Below, in pieces: positions 9,800 to 18,381 of a DNA stretch of 64,000 nucleotides. The translations under genes were made by a program, and so were the position numbers. The notes below the pieces were generated by a model. That model saw only the letters and a list, made by a program, of their open reading frames with translations, made no database searches and was not told the origin of the DNA. How positions within the stretch are numbered: position 1 is the first letter of the stretch; every line of letters starts with the position of its first letter. Source of the DNA: Odoribacter sp. AF15-53 (GTDB lineage: Bacteria > Bacteroidota > Bacteroidia > Bacteroidales > Marinifilaceae); NCBI RefSeq assembly GCF_003479425.1, contig NZ_QUHC01000013.1:1-64000 (forward strand), read 5' to 3'.

Positions 9800-10252
9800 T
9801 TACCGCACGGCAATCCCGTAAATCCGGGAAGTTTCGCCCCACGGATGATAGCCTTGCCCGATGTAACGGAACCCGTATTTCTCGTAGAAACCCACGTGAT
9901 CAGTCGAAAGATAAAGATGAGTAAACCCGGCCTCGCGGGTGTCGTCCATTGCTTTTTCCAACAATAACTTCCCGTAAGCGTTCCCCCGAAATTCTTCCTC
10001 GATAAACAACCCGCATACCCACGGGTACAAATCCATCCGGCTGATAAAGTCATTGGTGATCAACCCGGCACAACCGATTATACGTCCCTCCTCCTCCAGT
10101 AAATACCATTGCGGCAGGACATCTTCCGCTCCCCCCGTATGGGTTATACTGTCTTCATACACTTCTCGCAGAACAGATGACCATTTGCTGGAAAAATAGT
10201 TTATGGCTATTTCCCGGTATTCCGGATTTTCTCGAATAGATATTATTTTCAT
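9800..10252 (-). CDS. GNAT family N-acetyltransferase
   Basis: A 150-residue acetyltransferase. The acetyl-CoA pyrophosphate loop is seen in the stretch GLFIEEEFRGNAYGKLLLE near residues 84-102 (R-G-N-A-Y-G). The C-terminal GFYEKYGFRYIG is the usual motif B end. It transfers an acetyl group from acetyl-CoA to an unknown amine. It is convergent with the decarboxylase gene and alone in its unit. The protein is GC-rich like the core genome. Confidence 0.8.
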   Translation of the reverse strand: MKIISIRENPEYREIAINYFSSKWSSVLREVYEDSITHTGGAEDVLPQWYLLEEEGRIIGCAGLITNDFISRMDLYPWVCGLFIEEEFRGNAYGKLLLEKAMDDTREAGFTHLYLSTDHVGFYEKYGFRYIGQGYHPWGETSRIYGIAVR

Positions 10253-10353
10253 AAATGACCTGTTATTTTGTTCACGAGCCCCGAATCCTCCTGTCGTTCA
10301 GGCTCGATTGTCCAAAGATACAAAAATCAAAGGTATTTCCAACGCTATACATA

Positions 10354-10462
10354 CGCTTACATCTCTTCGTTATCTCTTTCTTATTCATTCGTTATCTCTT
10401 CGTTGTAATAGAAGGGGAGTTTAACGATACTATAAGAAAGAGATAACGAAGAGATGTAAGCG
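10354..10462. repeat. 31-bp perfect inverted repeat with repeated loop
   Basis: Arms 10354-10384 and 10432-10462 are exact reverse complements over 31 bases, separated by 47 bases. The loop contains a further copy of the arm core TTCGTTATCTCTTCGTT near 10388-10405. No ORF or U-run is associated. Such a long perfect arm implies a recent insertion or a cruciform-forming element rather than a terminator. Confidence 0.8.
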
Positions 10463-10619
10463 ATGGGCAAAGGATGGACAAACCTTGATCACCTAAAATA
10501 ATACAACTATGAAAAATCATTCTTTCCCAACTTCATCTACCAATTTATTTTCTTAATTTTGTATTATAAGGTAACGAGCTGGCATAAAACGATCACAAAT
10601 AAACAAGCAAACCAATAAC

Positions 10620-11684
10620 ATGAATAATTTAAATGAACAAAATATCACATACTCGAAAAGTGACAATCTACTAAAAGACGCTCGCCAAATTATTGAACGT
10701 ACACGCAAGTATGCATATAATGCTATTAATATTGCATTAGTTCAACGTAATTGGCTGTTAGGAAAACGTATAGCAGAAGAAGAGTTACAAGGTGAAAACC
10801 GAGCCAAATACGGAGAGGAGATAATAGAAACGTTATCAAAAGAACTCACAAAGATTTATGGTAAAGGATTTGATTACAGCTCGTTATACAAATATTCAAA
10901 ATTCTATAAACTATTCCCCGAAATTTTGGACTCACTGAGTCCAGAATCTTATCCGATCTTATCTTGGACGCATTATCGTGTTCTACTCCAAGTAGAAAAC
11001 AATGACGCTCGTAACTGGTACATGAAAGAAGCCGCGCAACAAACCTGAAGTGTACGCACGTTACAACGAAATATTGCTTCACAATACTATTTCCGAATCT
11101 TACAATCGCAACACAAAGATTTAGTAGAAAAAGAAATGCAAAAGCTCACAACCCCTTTTCAACAAGACAAGTTCGAATTTATAAAAAATCCGGTAGTTGC
11201 AGAATTTTTGGGCTTATCCCCCAATTCCGATTTTACTAAATCAGAATTGGAAACTACTATTATCTCGAATCTACAAAAGTTCTTGATGGAACTAGGTAAA
11301 GGCTACGCATTTGTTTCCCGTCAGCAACATATCCATACGGAAAAACAAGATTATTTCATCGACCTTGTTTTCTACAACTATATACTTAAATACTTCATTC
11401 TTATCGACTTGAAAACAAGCAAAATCACTCATCAAGACGTTGGCCAAATGGATATGTACATCCGTATGTACGATGAACTGAAACGAACCGAAGGAGATAA
11501 CCCAACTCTAGGAATTGTTCTTTGTGCAGACACGGACGAAGATATTGCACGTTATTCAATCCTACATGGAAATGAACAGTTATTTGCTTCAAAATATAAA
11601 ACCTATCTTCCTTCTGAAGATGAATTACGTGCTGAAATTGAAACTCAAAAAAGATTATTCTATTTGCAGCAAAAAGAAAGTTAA
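10620..11684 (+). pseudogene. YhcG-type PD-(D/E)XK nuclease (DUF1016), one in-frame stop
   Basis: One continuous frame interrupted only by TGA at 11046-11048. Before the stop: the DUF1016 N-terminal DNA-binding domain (YSKFYKLFPEI, SWTHYRVLL). After it: SVRTLQRNIASQYY, the family's next block, then the nuclease domain with DYFIDLVFYN and FILIDLKTSK (D and D-x-K catalytic residues). Relatives have W at the stop, so TGG to TGA by one transition explains it. A -7 box TAATTTTG is at 10554-10561. AT-rich with core neighbours, so probably acquired. Readthrough or reinitiation at 11136 could leave a nuclease-only product of 182 residues. Confidence 0.8.
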
Positions 11685-11758
11685 GGCATAAAAGATATAA
11701 CACGCTGCTAGCATTGCAGTCGCATATAAATTAACACCCGTAAAAATACACGAGTAAC

Positions 11759-12235
11759 CTATTCCTCTTGCCAGCCTTTACACACGTCAATCCAAGCGGT
11801 GTAAGCGGAACTGTCTTCCAATTCCTTTATCGACAATTCGATAGCACTGTTACTTGTTCCCGCGGCCGGGTAAACAATGGCAAAGCGCTTGAGAGAAATA
11901 TCCAAGAACACTTTCGTACCTTGAGGAATGGCAAACGGGCACACGCCACCGGGAGCGTGTCCGATGTATTTCTCGACTAATTCACCGGGAATCATTTTGG
12001 CTTTTTGGTGAAAATACTCCTTATATTTTTTATTATCCACCCTTGCATCCCCCGCGGTAACAATCAAAATGGGATCATCACCCAAAAGAAAGGACATCGT
12101 TTTGGCAATACGTTCCGGTTCACACCCGACCGCAACGGCCGCTTCCTCCACGGTTGCACTTGATTGATCCAGTACATGAATCCGTTGCCCCAAGCCCAGG
12201 GCATCAAAATATTGTTTTACTTTTTCCAATGACAT
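11759..12235 (-). CDS. YbaK/EbsC-family aminoacyl-tRNA deacylase
   Basis: A 158-residue protein matching the YbaK/ProX editing family: AKTMSFLLG carries the conserved lysine (about residue 45), and GHAPGGVCPF near residues 92-101 is the substrate loop. These free-standing enzymes hydrolyse mischarged Cys- or Ala-tRNA(Pro) in the cytoplasm. The subtype (YbaK versus EbsC/PrdX) is not decided. It is single and convergent with the broken nuclease gene. Confidence 0.8.
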   Translation of the reverse strand: MSLEKVKQYFDALGLGQRIHVLDQSSATVEEAAVAVGCEPERIAKTMSFLLGDDPILIVTAGDARVDNKKYKEYFHQKAKMIPGELVEKYIGHAPGGVCPFAIPQGTKVFLDISLKRFAIVYPAAGTSNSAIELSIKELEDSSAYTAWIDVCKGWQEE

Positions 12236-12386
12236 AAACGAACCTCTTTTCCTTTATTCAAGATGACAAAGATAAGAAAGTTACGCACTCTGTCTTCCTT
12301 TAAAAAGTATTTTTTTATTCCGAAGAATATCCCCATATTTGTAACAATCAGATGAATGGACACCAACACATTCAAAAGTTTGTAAC

Positions 12387-13424
12387 ATGATGAAAATTGT
12401 TTTTATGATTATTATCACCACGATTGTATGCTGTTCACGCAGAAACAAGACTATAAACAAAGCAACTTACGAGGGACAGGACATTTCCGGGATCGCGCAA
12501 ATCTTTGTAGATAAAGACACGAAGAACATGACGTTGAATATAACGACAAACGAAAAATGGACGTTATACACAGGGCCTTCCGTTGATTCGATTGATTTCT
12601 CAACCCCGCTGGCACAAGGCGAAGGAAGCGAAACCATTCAACTCCCGTCTCCCGACAAAAAATACTATCAACTGGTAACCGACAAGGGGAAAGCGATATT
12701 GAGCGAAAGACAGTTACCCATGGCCGGGGGATACAATTTCAGGGATTTGGGCGGTATAAAAAACAAAGACGGGCGATTCACGAAGTGGGGGAAAATATTC
12801 CGTTCCGACGATTTACACAACCTGACGACGGCAGACTTGGACTATTTGGCCGGAATCCCGATCACGAGCGTTGTCGATTTCAGAGGCAAGAACGAGATAG
12901 AAGCCGCACCCGACAAGCTCCCCCGATCTACCCGGAATTCCTATCCCCAATCCATTGATCCCGGTAACGTGATGTCCCTGATCGGACTTACCGACCTGAA
13001 CACCACGCAAATGGATAGTATCATGATGCAGATGAACACGCTCTTCGTCACGGACAGCACGTTTGTCGACAAATACAGGATCTTTTTCAGATTATTACAA
13101 GATGAACAAGAAGTTCCCCTCCTTTTCCATTGTTCCGCCGGGAAAGACAGAACGGGCATGGGAGCCGCACTAATATTGTACGCGCTGGGGGTAGACGAGA
13201 CAACCATCATGCAGGATTACCTCGCATCAAATATTTACCTGGGCAACAAGTACGCCAAGGAACTGGAGAAAAACCCGGAATTAAAATCCGTGCTGACAGT
13301 AAAACGAGAATTCCTGCAAGCCGGAATTGACCGGATAAAACAGGATCATGGCAGCGTGGAAAACTTCCTTGAAAACATACTGAAAGTAGACCTTCCCAAA
13401 TTCAGGGAACGATACTTATATTAA
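12387..13424 (+). CDS. Tyrosine phosphatase of the Tyr_phosphatase_3 type, exported
   Basis: A 345-residue protein. The N-terminus is hydrophobic with cysteines (MIIITTIVCCS), fitting a signal peptide and possibly a lipoprotein. About 80 residues form a beta-rich domain. The phosphatase domain starts at YNFRDLGGIKNKDGR and has the P-loop HCSAGKDRTGMGA (C-x5-R) near residue 249, with upstream aspartates. It should remove phosphate from tyrosine, serine or phosphoinositide-like substrates in the envelope. It stands alone. Two adjacent ATGs exist; the second would shorten it by one residue. Confidence 0.8.
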   Translation: MMKIVFMIIITTIVCCSRRNKTINKATYEGQDISGIAQIFVDKDTKNMTLNITTNEKWTLYTGPSVDSIDFSTPLAQGEGSETIQLPSPDKKYYQLVTDKGKAILSERQLPMAGGYNFRDLGGIKNKDGRFTKWGKIFRSDDLHNLTTADLDYLAGIPITSVVDFRGKNEIEAAPDKLPRSTRNSYPQSIDPGNVMSLIGLTDLNTTQMDSIMMQMNTLFVTDSTFVDKYRIFFRLLQDEQEVPLLFHCSAGKDRTGMGAALILYALGVDETTIMQDYLASNIYLGNKYAKELEKNPELKSVLTVKREFLQAGIDRIKQDHGSVENFLENILKVDLPKFRERYLY

Positions 13425-13559
13425 TTTCATTATAGTATCACTCCTCTAAAAACATTTATAACATCAAAAATCAATTACAATTATCCATTTAAACGGGTTC
13501 TTGATTAGAATAATTCGTTATATTTGTAATCAACAACAAAAACTTACAAAAACAAGACC

Positions 13560-14999
13560 ATGCAAGCGACCGAACTAAAGAAAATAATACAGTGCGGTGA
13601 AACCAGTACCGTACAGTTCAAAGAAAGGTTCTCCTCGCAAAAGCAACTTGCAGCAGAAATGATCGCTTTTGCTAACAGCAAAGGGGGAATTATCATTTTA
13701 GGGGTTGAAGACAAAACTGGAGCTATCAAAGGACTTACCTATGAAGAAATTCAAAATACAGCCAGCGAGCTTGGAAATACTGCCAACGAACAAGTACGTC
13801 CAGTTATCTATTTGCAAACAGACGTCGTAATTATTGATGAACATCCAATATTAATCGCTTATATCGAAGAAGGTATAAATAAACCCTACAAAGATCTTAA
13901 TGGAAATATCTGGGTAAAACAAGGAGCTGATAAACGTCGGATCACTGAAAATTGCGAAATACTACGCCTATTCCACTATTCCCATACGTATACGCCAGAT
14001 GAAGAACCTGTTATAGGAACTTCTGAAAAAGATTTAGACGGAAGACTTATCGACACGTACATTCGAAAAGTATACCATAAGGAAAAAGAAGATTTTGGAA
14101 TGCCTTACGAGCACCTGTTACAAAACTTACGTATCATGGATGAATCGAAGACATTAACGTTATCAGGATTACTTTACTTCGGCAAGCACCCTCAACAATA
14201 CAAACCGTCTTTCATGATTAAAGCTGTTGCTTTTTATGGGAACGATATCGCAGGAACTCAATACAGGGATAGTAAAGATATAGAAGGTACTATACCTGAA
14301 TTATTCGAACAAGGCATGGCATTCTTAAAATCAAATCTTCATCACATTCAAGCCGGTCAATCATTTAATTCCATCGGGAAATTAGAGATATCTGAAATCG
14401 CTTTGGAAGAAACACTTCAGAACGCATTGGTCCACCGAGAGTATATAAAAACAGCTGCAATCCGATTATTAATTTTTGATGATAGAGTCGAAATTATTAG
14501 CCCAGGATGCCTTCCGGATGGATTAACTGTTGAGGATATAAAATTAGGTAATTCTTATCAACGGAACCAGCAAATTGCCAACTTCTGTGCAAAAACAATG
14601 GTCTACCGTGGTTTAGGATCAGGCATTATACGAGCCTTAAAAGAGGACGTACACATAGATTTTATTAATAACGAATCAGGTAACCAATTTACAACAATAC
14701 TTTATAGAAATAAAGTTACGACTAACCTAAAAAACGAAAAAACTAACCTAGAAACTAACCTAGAAAACGAAAAAACTAACCTAGAAACTAAAATCACTAG
14801 CCTAAAAACTACCCAAGAACGTCTTTTAGACCTTATTCAAAAGAATCCTACGATTACCAGGCAACAACTAGCAGATCACATTGGTTTGACGATAGCAGGC
14901 GTAAAATATCATTTGGCAAAAATGTCCGCAAACGGATTAATCAAACACGAAGGAAGTACAAAAAAAGGCTATTGGATAATAATTAGCTCTAAAGTTTAA
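13560..14999 (+). CDS. AlbA_2 / HATPase_c_4 transcriptional regulator with C-terminal winged helix
   Basis: A 479-residue protein. N-terminal AlbA_2 domain (VQFKERFSSQKQLAAEMIAF...GIIILGVED), central HATPase-like region (ETLQNALVHREY, VEIISPGCLPDGL), and a C-terminal winged helix (NPTITRQQLADHIGL). Between the last two is a repetitive hinge near residues 390-420 built from NLENEKTNLET units. These proteins are ATP-binding regulators. A promoter box TATATTTG is at 13519-13526, 33 bases before the ATG. The decayed relative at 2695-3555 shares the same C-terminal half. AT-rich compared with flanking genes, so probably acquired. Confidence 0.75.
   Translation: MQATELKKIIQCGETSTVQFKERFSSQKQLAAEMIAFANSKGGIIILGVEDKTGAIKGLTYEEIQNTASELGNTANEQVRPVIYLQTDVVIIDEHPILIAYIEEGINKPYKDLNGNIWVKQGADKRRITENCEILRLFHYSHTYTPDEEPVIGTSEKDLDGRLIDTYIRKVYHKEKEDFGMPYEHLLQNLRIMDESKTLTLSGLLYFGKHPQQYKPSFMIKAVAFYGNDIAGTQYRDSKDIEGTIPELFEQGMAFLKSNLHHIQAGQSFNSIGKLEISEIALEETLQNALVHREYIKTAAIRLLIFDDRVEIISPGCLPDGLTVEDIKLGNSYQRNQQIANFCAKTMVYRGLGSGIIRALKEDVHIDFINNESGNQFTTILYRNKVTTNLKNEKTNLETNLENEKTNLETKITSLKTTQERLLDLIQKNPTITRQQLADHIGLTIAGVKYHLAKMSANGLIKHEGSTKKGYWIIISSKV
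14720..14812 (+). repeat. In-frame minisatellite in the AlbA_2 regulator hinge
   Basis: Tandem related units containing ACTAACCTAGAAA and AACGAAAAAACTAACCTAG encode NLKNEKTNLETNLENEKTN and continuation. Unit number is likely to vary by slippage, changing hinge length in multiples of about 11 residues. Confidence 0.7.
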
Positions 15000-15096
15000 A
15001 CTAGGACATATCCCTTTCAGCCACAATTACAAACATATATTTTTCAAACTCCTCTCTTTTCAACTATCTTTGTCATTTGAAAAATATATTAAGTAC

Positions 15097-16536
15097 ATGG
15101 ACTTTTTAGAATGGAAACTACACATATATTCCATAGTATTATTGGTAATACTTCTTTCCGGTTGTCACGGAAAAACGGACGAAAAAGAGATCGTGATCAT
15201 ATCCACGAACGACATTCACGGACAGATTCAGCAATTCCCGAAACTGGCAACATTCGTGAATCGAGTGAAAGCGAAACATCCGAACGTGATTCTGGTGGAC
15301 GCGGGCGATAGATTCACGGGTAACCCATACGTGGATTACGCGGAAGAAAGAGGCTTGCCGATCATCACGTTGATGAATGAACTGGGATACGCGATAGGCA
15401 CGTTGGGAAACCACGAGTTCGATTTCGGACAAAAAATTCTCCGGACAAGAATAAATGATGCAACTTTTCCGATTATTTGCGCGAACATAAACTCTTCCCG
15501 GAGCGAATTAGATAGCATCGCTCCCTACCACACTATCGAGAAAGACGGTATCAAACTCTGTTTCCTCGGTCTCATTCAAACCGAAAAGGATCATATCCCC
15601 AGCACGAACCCGGGCCACTTGCAGCAAATCACGTTCGACAATTACCTTGACAAGATTGACGACTACAGGCAATTGAAACAGTCGTGCCACGCTTTCATCG
15701 GGTTGACCCACCTCGGTGTAGATTCCGACTCGATGCTGGCAACACGAATGCCGGAACTGGATATCATCATCGGTGGCCATTCCCACACGTTACTGGAAAA
15801 GCCCAAGCGAGTAAACAACGTGCTAATCGGGCAAACCGGGATCAAATTACAATATGCAGGATTGACAACACTGAAATTCAAAAGGGGAAAACTCACGGAA
15901 CGTACCTATGAATCTTGCCTGATCGACACGATTACCCTAGCGGATTCCAGCATGACAGAAAAAGTGAAGTTCTTTGTCAACCACCCCCGTTTTAAACAAA
16001 TTATCGGAACGGCGGCCCTCCCGTTCGAATCACAGGAAAGCATCGGCAACCTTGTCACGGATGCCATGTTATCGGCCACCTCATCCGACATTGCTTTCTA
16101 CAATCAGGGAGGAATCCGCATCACGCAACTGCCACAGGGAGATATCACGCTGGAACAACTTCTTTCAATCGAACCCTTCGGCAATCATATCGTCACGCAT
16201 GAAATGACGCTCAAAGAGATAAAAGCACTGATTTTAAACCGTTTTAACCGGGAGGATCTCGCCATTGACCTGTTCGTCTCGCCCGGTAGTTACACGATTA
16301 TCCGGGATCAACAAGGAAACGGAACGGATGTACTTATTCTAGATCGAAACAAGAAGCCTCTGGTTGATGAGCAGATTTACAAGGTCGCTCTAAACAATTA
16401 CGTGAGTGTTGATTACGATTTTCCGAACAGGGGAAAAGGACGACACTCAGATATCTCGGTAGTAAACGCCATGATCCGGTTCATTCAATCCGACCAGCCC
16501 GTTCGCCCCACGAAAGGACGTACTTATATTAAATAG
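15097..16536 (+). CDS. 5'-nucleotidase/2',3'-cyclic phosphodiesterase-like lipoprotein
   Basis: A 479-residue protein. I place the start at the ATG 15097: the longer frame from TTG 15070 overlaps the promoter box TATCTTTG (15065-15072), so its codon cannot be in the transcript. The N-terminus has a lipobox (LLSGC). The metallophosphatase half carries STNDIHG, DAGD, GTLGNHEFDFG and GGHSH; the C-terminal half is the 5_nucleotid_C substrate domain (GNLVTDAM, YNQGGIR). It is expected to hydrolyse nucleotides at the cell surface or periplasm using two metal ions. No operon partners. Confidence 0.85.
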   Translation: MDFLEWKLHIYSIVLLVILLSGCHGKTDEKEIVIISTNDIHGQIQQFPKLATFVNRVKAKHPNVILVDAGDRFTGNPYVDYAEERGLPIITLMNELGYAIGTLGNHEFDFGQKILRTRINDATFPIICANINSSRSELDSIAPYHTIEKDGIKLCFLGLIQTEKDHIPSTNPGHLQQITFDNYLDKIDDYRQLKQSCHAFIGLTHLGVDSDSMLATRMPELDIIIGGHSHTLLEKPKRVNNVLIGQTGIKLQYAGLTTLKFKRGKLTERTYESCLIDTITLADSSMTEKVKFFVNHPRFKQIIGTAALPFESQESIGNLVTDAMLSATSSDIAFYNQGGIRITQLPQGDITLEQLLSIEPFGNHIVTHEMTLKEIKALILNRFNREDLAIDLFVSPGSYTIIRDQQGNGTDVLILDRNKKPLVDEQIYKVALNNYVSVDYDFPNRGKGRHSDISVVNAMIRFIQSDQPVRPTKGRTYIK

Positions 16537-16845
16537 CCCAAAACTCTGAAAGGCTTTACAGCTCGCGGGATACAGATGCATTCTTCTTTTTTAAAAAACC
16601 TTCATTAAATTATACTCTCTAAAAAGAATCACGAGCAAATAGTTAAACACGAGAACATTAATACATATCATTGAATGCCAATACATATTAATAATGAACA
16701 CCCTATTGCGAGTATTCATTTTTTATTACTATATTTGAACTCAATAAAGGAACGTTTTGTGATACGATAAAATGTATCGTCATGCTGCTTGTCAGCACGA
16801 TCGAGTGATGATTTCCCCGCGGGGGATGTGTGATAATATCTTGGA
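16537..16845 (+). promoter_or_regulatory. Promoter and structured leader of the sigma-factor operon
   Basis: A TATATTTG box at 16730-16737 with ATTG 21 bases upstream makes a good promoter. The 100-base leader contains a GATACGAT...ATGTATC hairpin near 16760-16780 and a CCCCGCGGGG palindrome near 16815-16825, just ahead of the sigma gene. The earlier part (16537-16700) holds nothing I can support. Confidence 0.5.
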
Positions 16846-17391
16846 ATGCACGAGAAAGAAATGATAGAAGCCATTCTTAAAGGTGACCAAAAGGCCTTTA
16901 AGTTGTTAGTCGACACCTATCAATTGATGGTTGTCAACACTTGCTACGCGTTCGTGCATGATCGGGACGAGGCTGAAGATATCGCCCAAGACGTGTTTGT
17001 TCAGGTTTTCGAATCCCTCGGTAGATTCCGGTTCGAAAGTAAATTATCCACGTGGTTGTACCGGATAGCCGTGAACAGATCGATTAATCACTGCAAATCA
17101 CCCCGGGGACGAGCAATCAAAATAGACATTGATTCATGGAAACAACAAGAGGTGGCACAATCGGTTGAAATGCCCCAGCAACAAATCCTGGAAGAACAGG
17201 AACAGATAGAATTGCTACACAAAGCTATCGACAAGCTCCCCGAAAACCAACGTACGGCTTTAATACTAAACAAGTACGAGGAGCTTTCATACAAGGAAAT
17301 CGCAGATGTCATGGGGGTCTCTCTCTCCTCCGTGGAATCGCTTATTTTCCGTGCGAAAAATAATCTTGAGAAAATATTCAACACGAAATAA
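16846..17391 (+). CDS. ECF sigma-70 family RNA polymerase sigma factor
   Basis: A 181-residue sigma factor. Region 2 is visible as DEAEDIAQDVFVQVFESL and FRFESKLSTWLYRIAVNR; region 4 as LPENQRTALILNKYEELSY followed by the helix-turn-helix (EIADVMGVSLSSVESLIFRAK). It recruits RNA polymerase to a small regulon, most simply its own operon. The next gene starts 11 bases later and encodes a Spy/CnrX-like sensor, replacing a classic anti-sigma factor. This resembles metal-responsive ECF systems. Confidence 0.9.
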   Translation: MHEKEMIEAILKGDQKAFKLLVDTYQLMVVNTCYAFVHDRDEAEDIAQDVFVQVFESLGRFRFESKLSTWLYRIAVNRSINHCKSPRGRAIKIDIDSWKQQEVAQSVEMPQQQILEEQEQIELLHKAIDKLPENQRTALILNKYEELSYKEIADVMGVSLSSVESLIFRAKNNLEKIFNTK

Positions 17392-17402
17392 AAGGAATTG
17401 GC

Positions 17403-17990
17403 ATGAAAGGGATAAACAAAAAATATTTGATTTACTGGGTAAATATCATCCTGTTAATGGTGAACACGGCCCTCATCGTGTTCTTCTGTTTTACCCCGGA
17501 AAAAACGGTCTACAAAAATGAAGACTCCACGATATCAAACGAATTCTTGCGTCAGGAACTGGGTTTCACGGATGAGCAATACGAGCTAATCAACGAACTG
17601 GACAAGGATGTGCTGGAAAAACATCAGCTCGTGCTGAAACTACTTTGCCAAAGACGCTATCAAATGCTGAACGAGTTGGCCAAATCGAACCCGTCCATGG
17701 AAGAACTGAATAAAATCGCCTCGTCCGTGGGACACCTGCACAAAGCATTAAAGACCCAGACGGCACGACATTTACTCAATATAAAAAAGGTGTGTACCCC
17801 GGAACAGTCCAAGAAACTGGAAAAAATGTTCATTGATTTACTGGAAATCAATAAACATTGTTCGGAATGCGCACAAAAATGCACGGATAAAGAAAAATGC
17901 GAACGGTGTCCTAAGTTTCAGCATTACAAGAATATAGAATCCGATTCTTTGAAGGTGGACACGGATTCCGTGAAAAAAATCACGAAATAA
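17403..17990 (+). CDS. Spy/CnrX-like periplasmic metal sensor
   Basis: A 195-residue protein with one N-terminal membrane helix (residues 8-29) and an alpha-helical periplasmic part with LTxxQ-like repeats (LGFTDEQYELI, VCTPEQSKKLEKM) typical of Spy/CpxP/CnrX. The C-terminus is Cys-rich (CSECAQKCTDKEKCERCP), a likely metal-binding site not usual in Spy. Just downstream of an ECF sigma gene, it probably senses metal or envelope stress and controls the sigma factor. The regulator mechanism is inferred from CnrX-type systems. Confidence 0.65.
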   Translation: MKGINKKYLIYWVNIILLMVNTALIVFFCFTPEKTVYKNEDSTISNEFLRQELGFTDEQYELINELDKDVLEKHQLVLKLLCQRRYQMLNELAKSNPSMEELNKIASSVGHLHKALKTQTARHLLNIKKVCTPEQSKKLEKMFIDLLEINKHCSECAQKCTDKEKCERCPKFQHYKNIESDSLKVDTDSVKKITK

Positions 17991-18060
17991 TGAAAAAAAA
18001 AGGCTTGCCCGCGCAAGTTTTTAATATAAAGTCTGTCATATAACCAAAGAGAGAAAAATC

Positions 18061-18354
18061 ATGAAAGTTGAAGAGATCATAGAAAAGGACAAGGTAAGGG
18101 AAGTGCGTGAGGACTTTTATGACGGGATCATGAAAAAAATGGCCCGGAATAAAATGGATAATGCCGGTCCTGTGATCCGCAAAAGACACTTAGGCATGAG
18201 CATCGCTGCAGGAATTGCAATAGGCATTCTGGTGGGCAGTATACACCACCACATGCACAAGACCGATCGGCAAGTGGCGATGCAGGAATGGCTAGGCAAG
18301 TACAATATTAACGAAATTAAACTTGAATGTATTGAGGACAGACTTTTTAATTAA
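18061..18354 (+). CDS. Small single-helix membrane protein of the sigma operon
   Basis: A 97-residue protein: charged cytoplasmic N-terminus (residues 1-45), one helix (about 46-62), then a His-rich stretch (SIHHHMHK). It lies between the sensor and the TonB receptor (27-base gap to the next gene). Size, topology and place fit an anti-sigma or accessory subunit, but no family motif is seen. A role in metal binding through the His cluster is possible. Confidence 0.45.
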   Translation: MKVEEIIEKDKVREVREDFYDGIMKKMARNKMDNAGPVIRKRHLGMSIAAGIAIGILVGSIHHHMHKTDRQVAMQEWLGKYNINEIKLECIEDRLFN

Positions 18355-18381
18355 AAACAGCTAAACCTACAAGATCTTACT

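Noticed and set aside
5361..11048. UGA recoding as an amino acid
   Set aside because: The two TGA codons replace different residues (Gly and Trp), and many intact genes in the window end in TGA.
15070..15096. TTG start of the nucleotidase gene
   Set aside because: It overlaps the promoter -7 box, so it is not in the mRNA.
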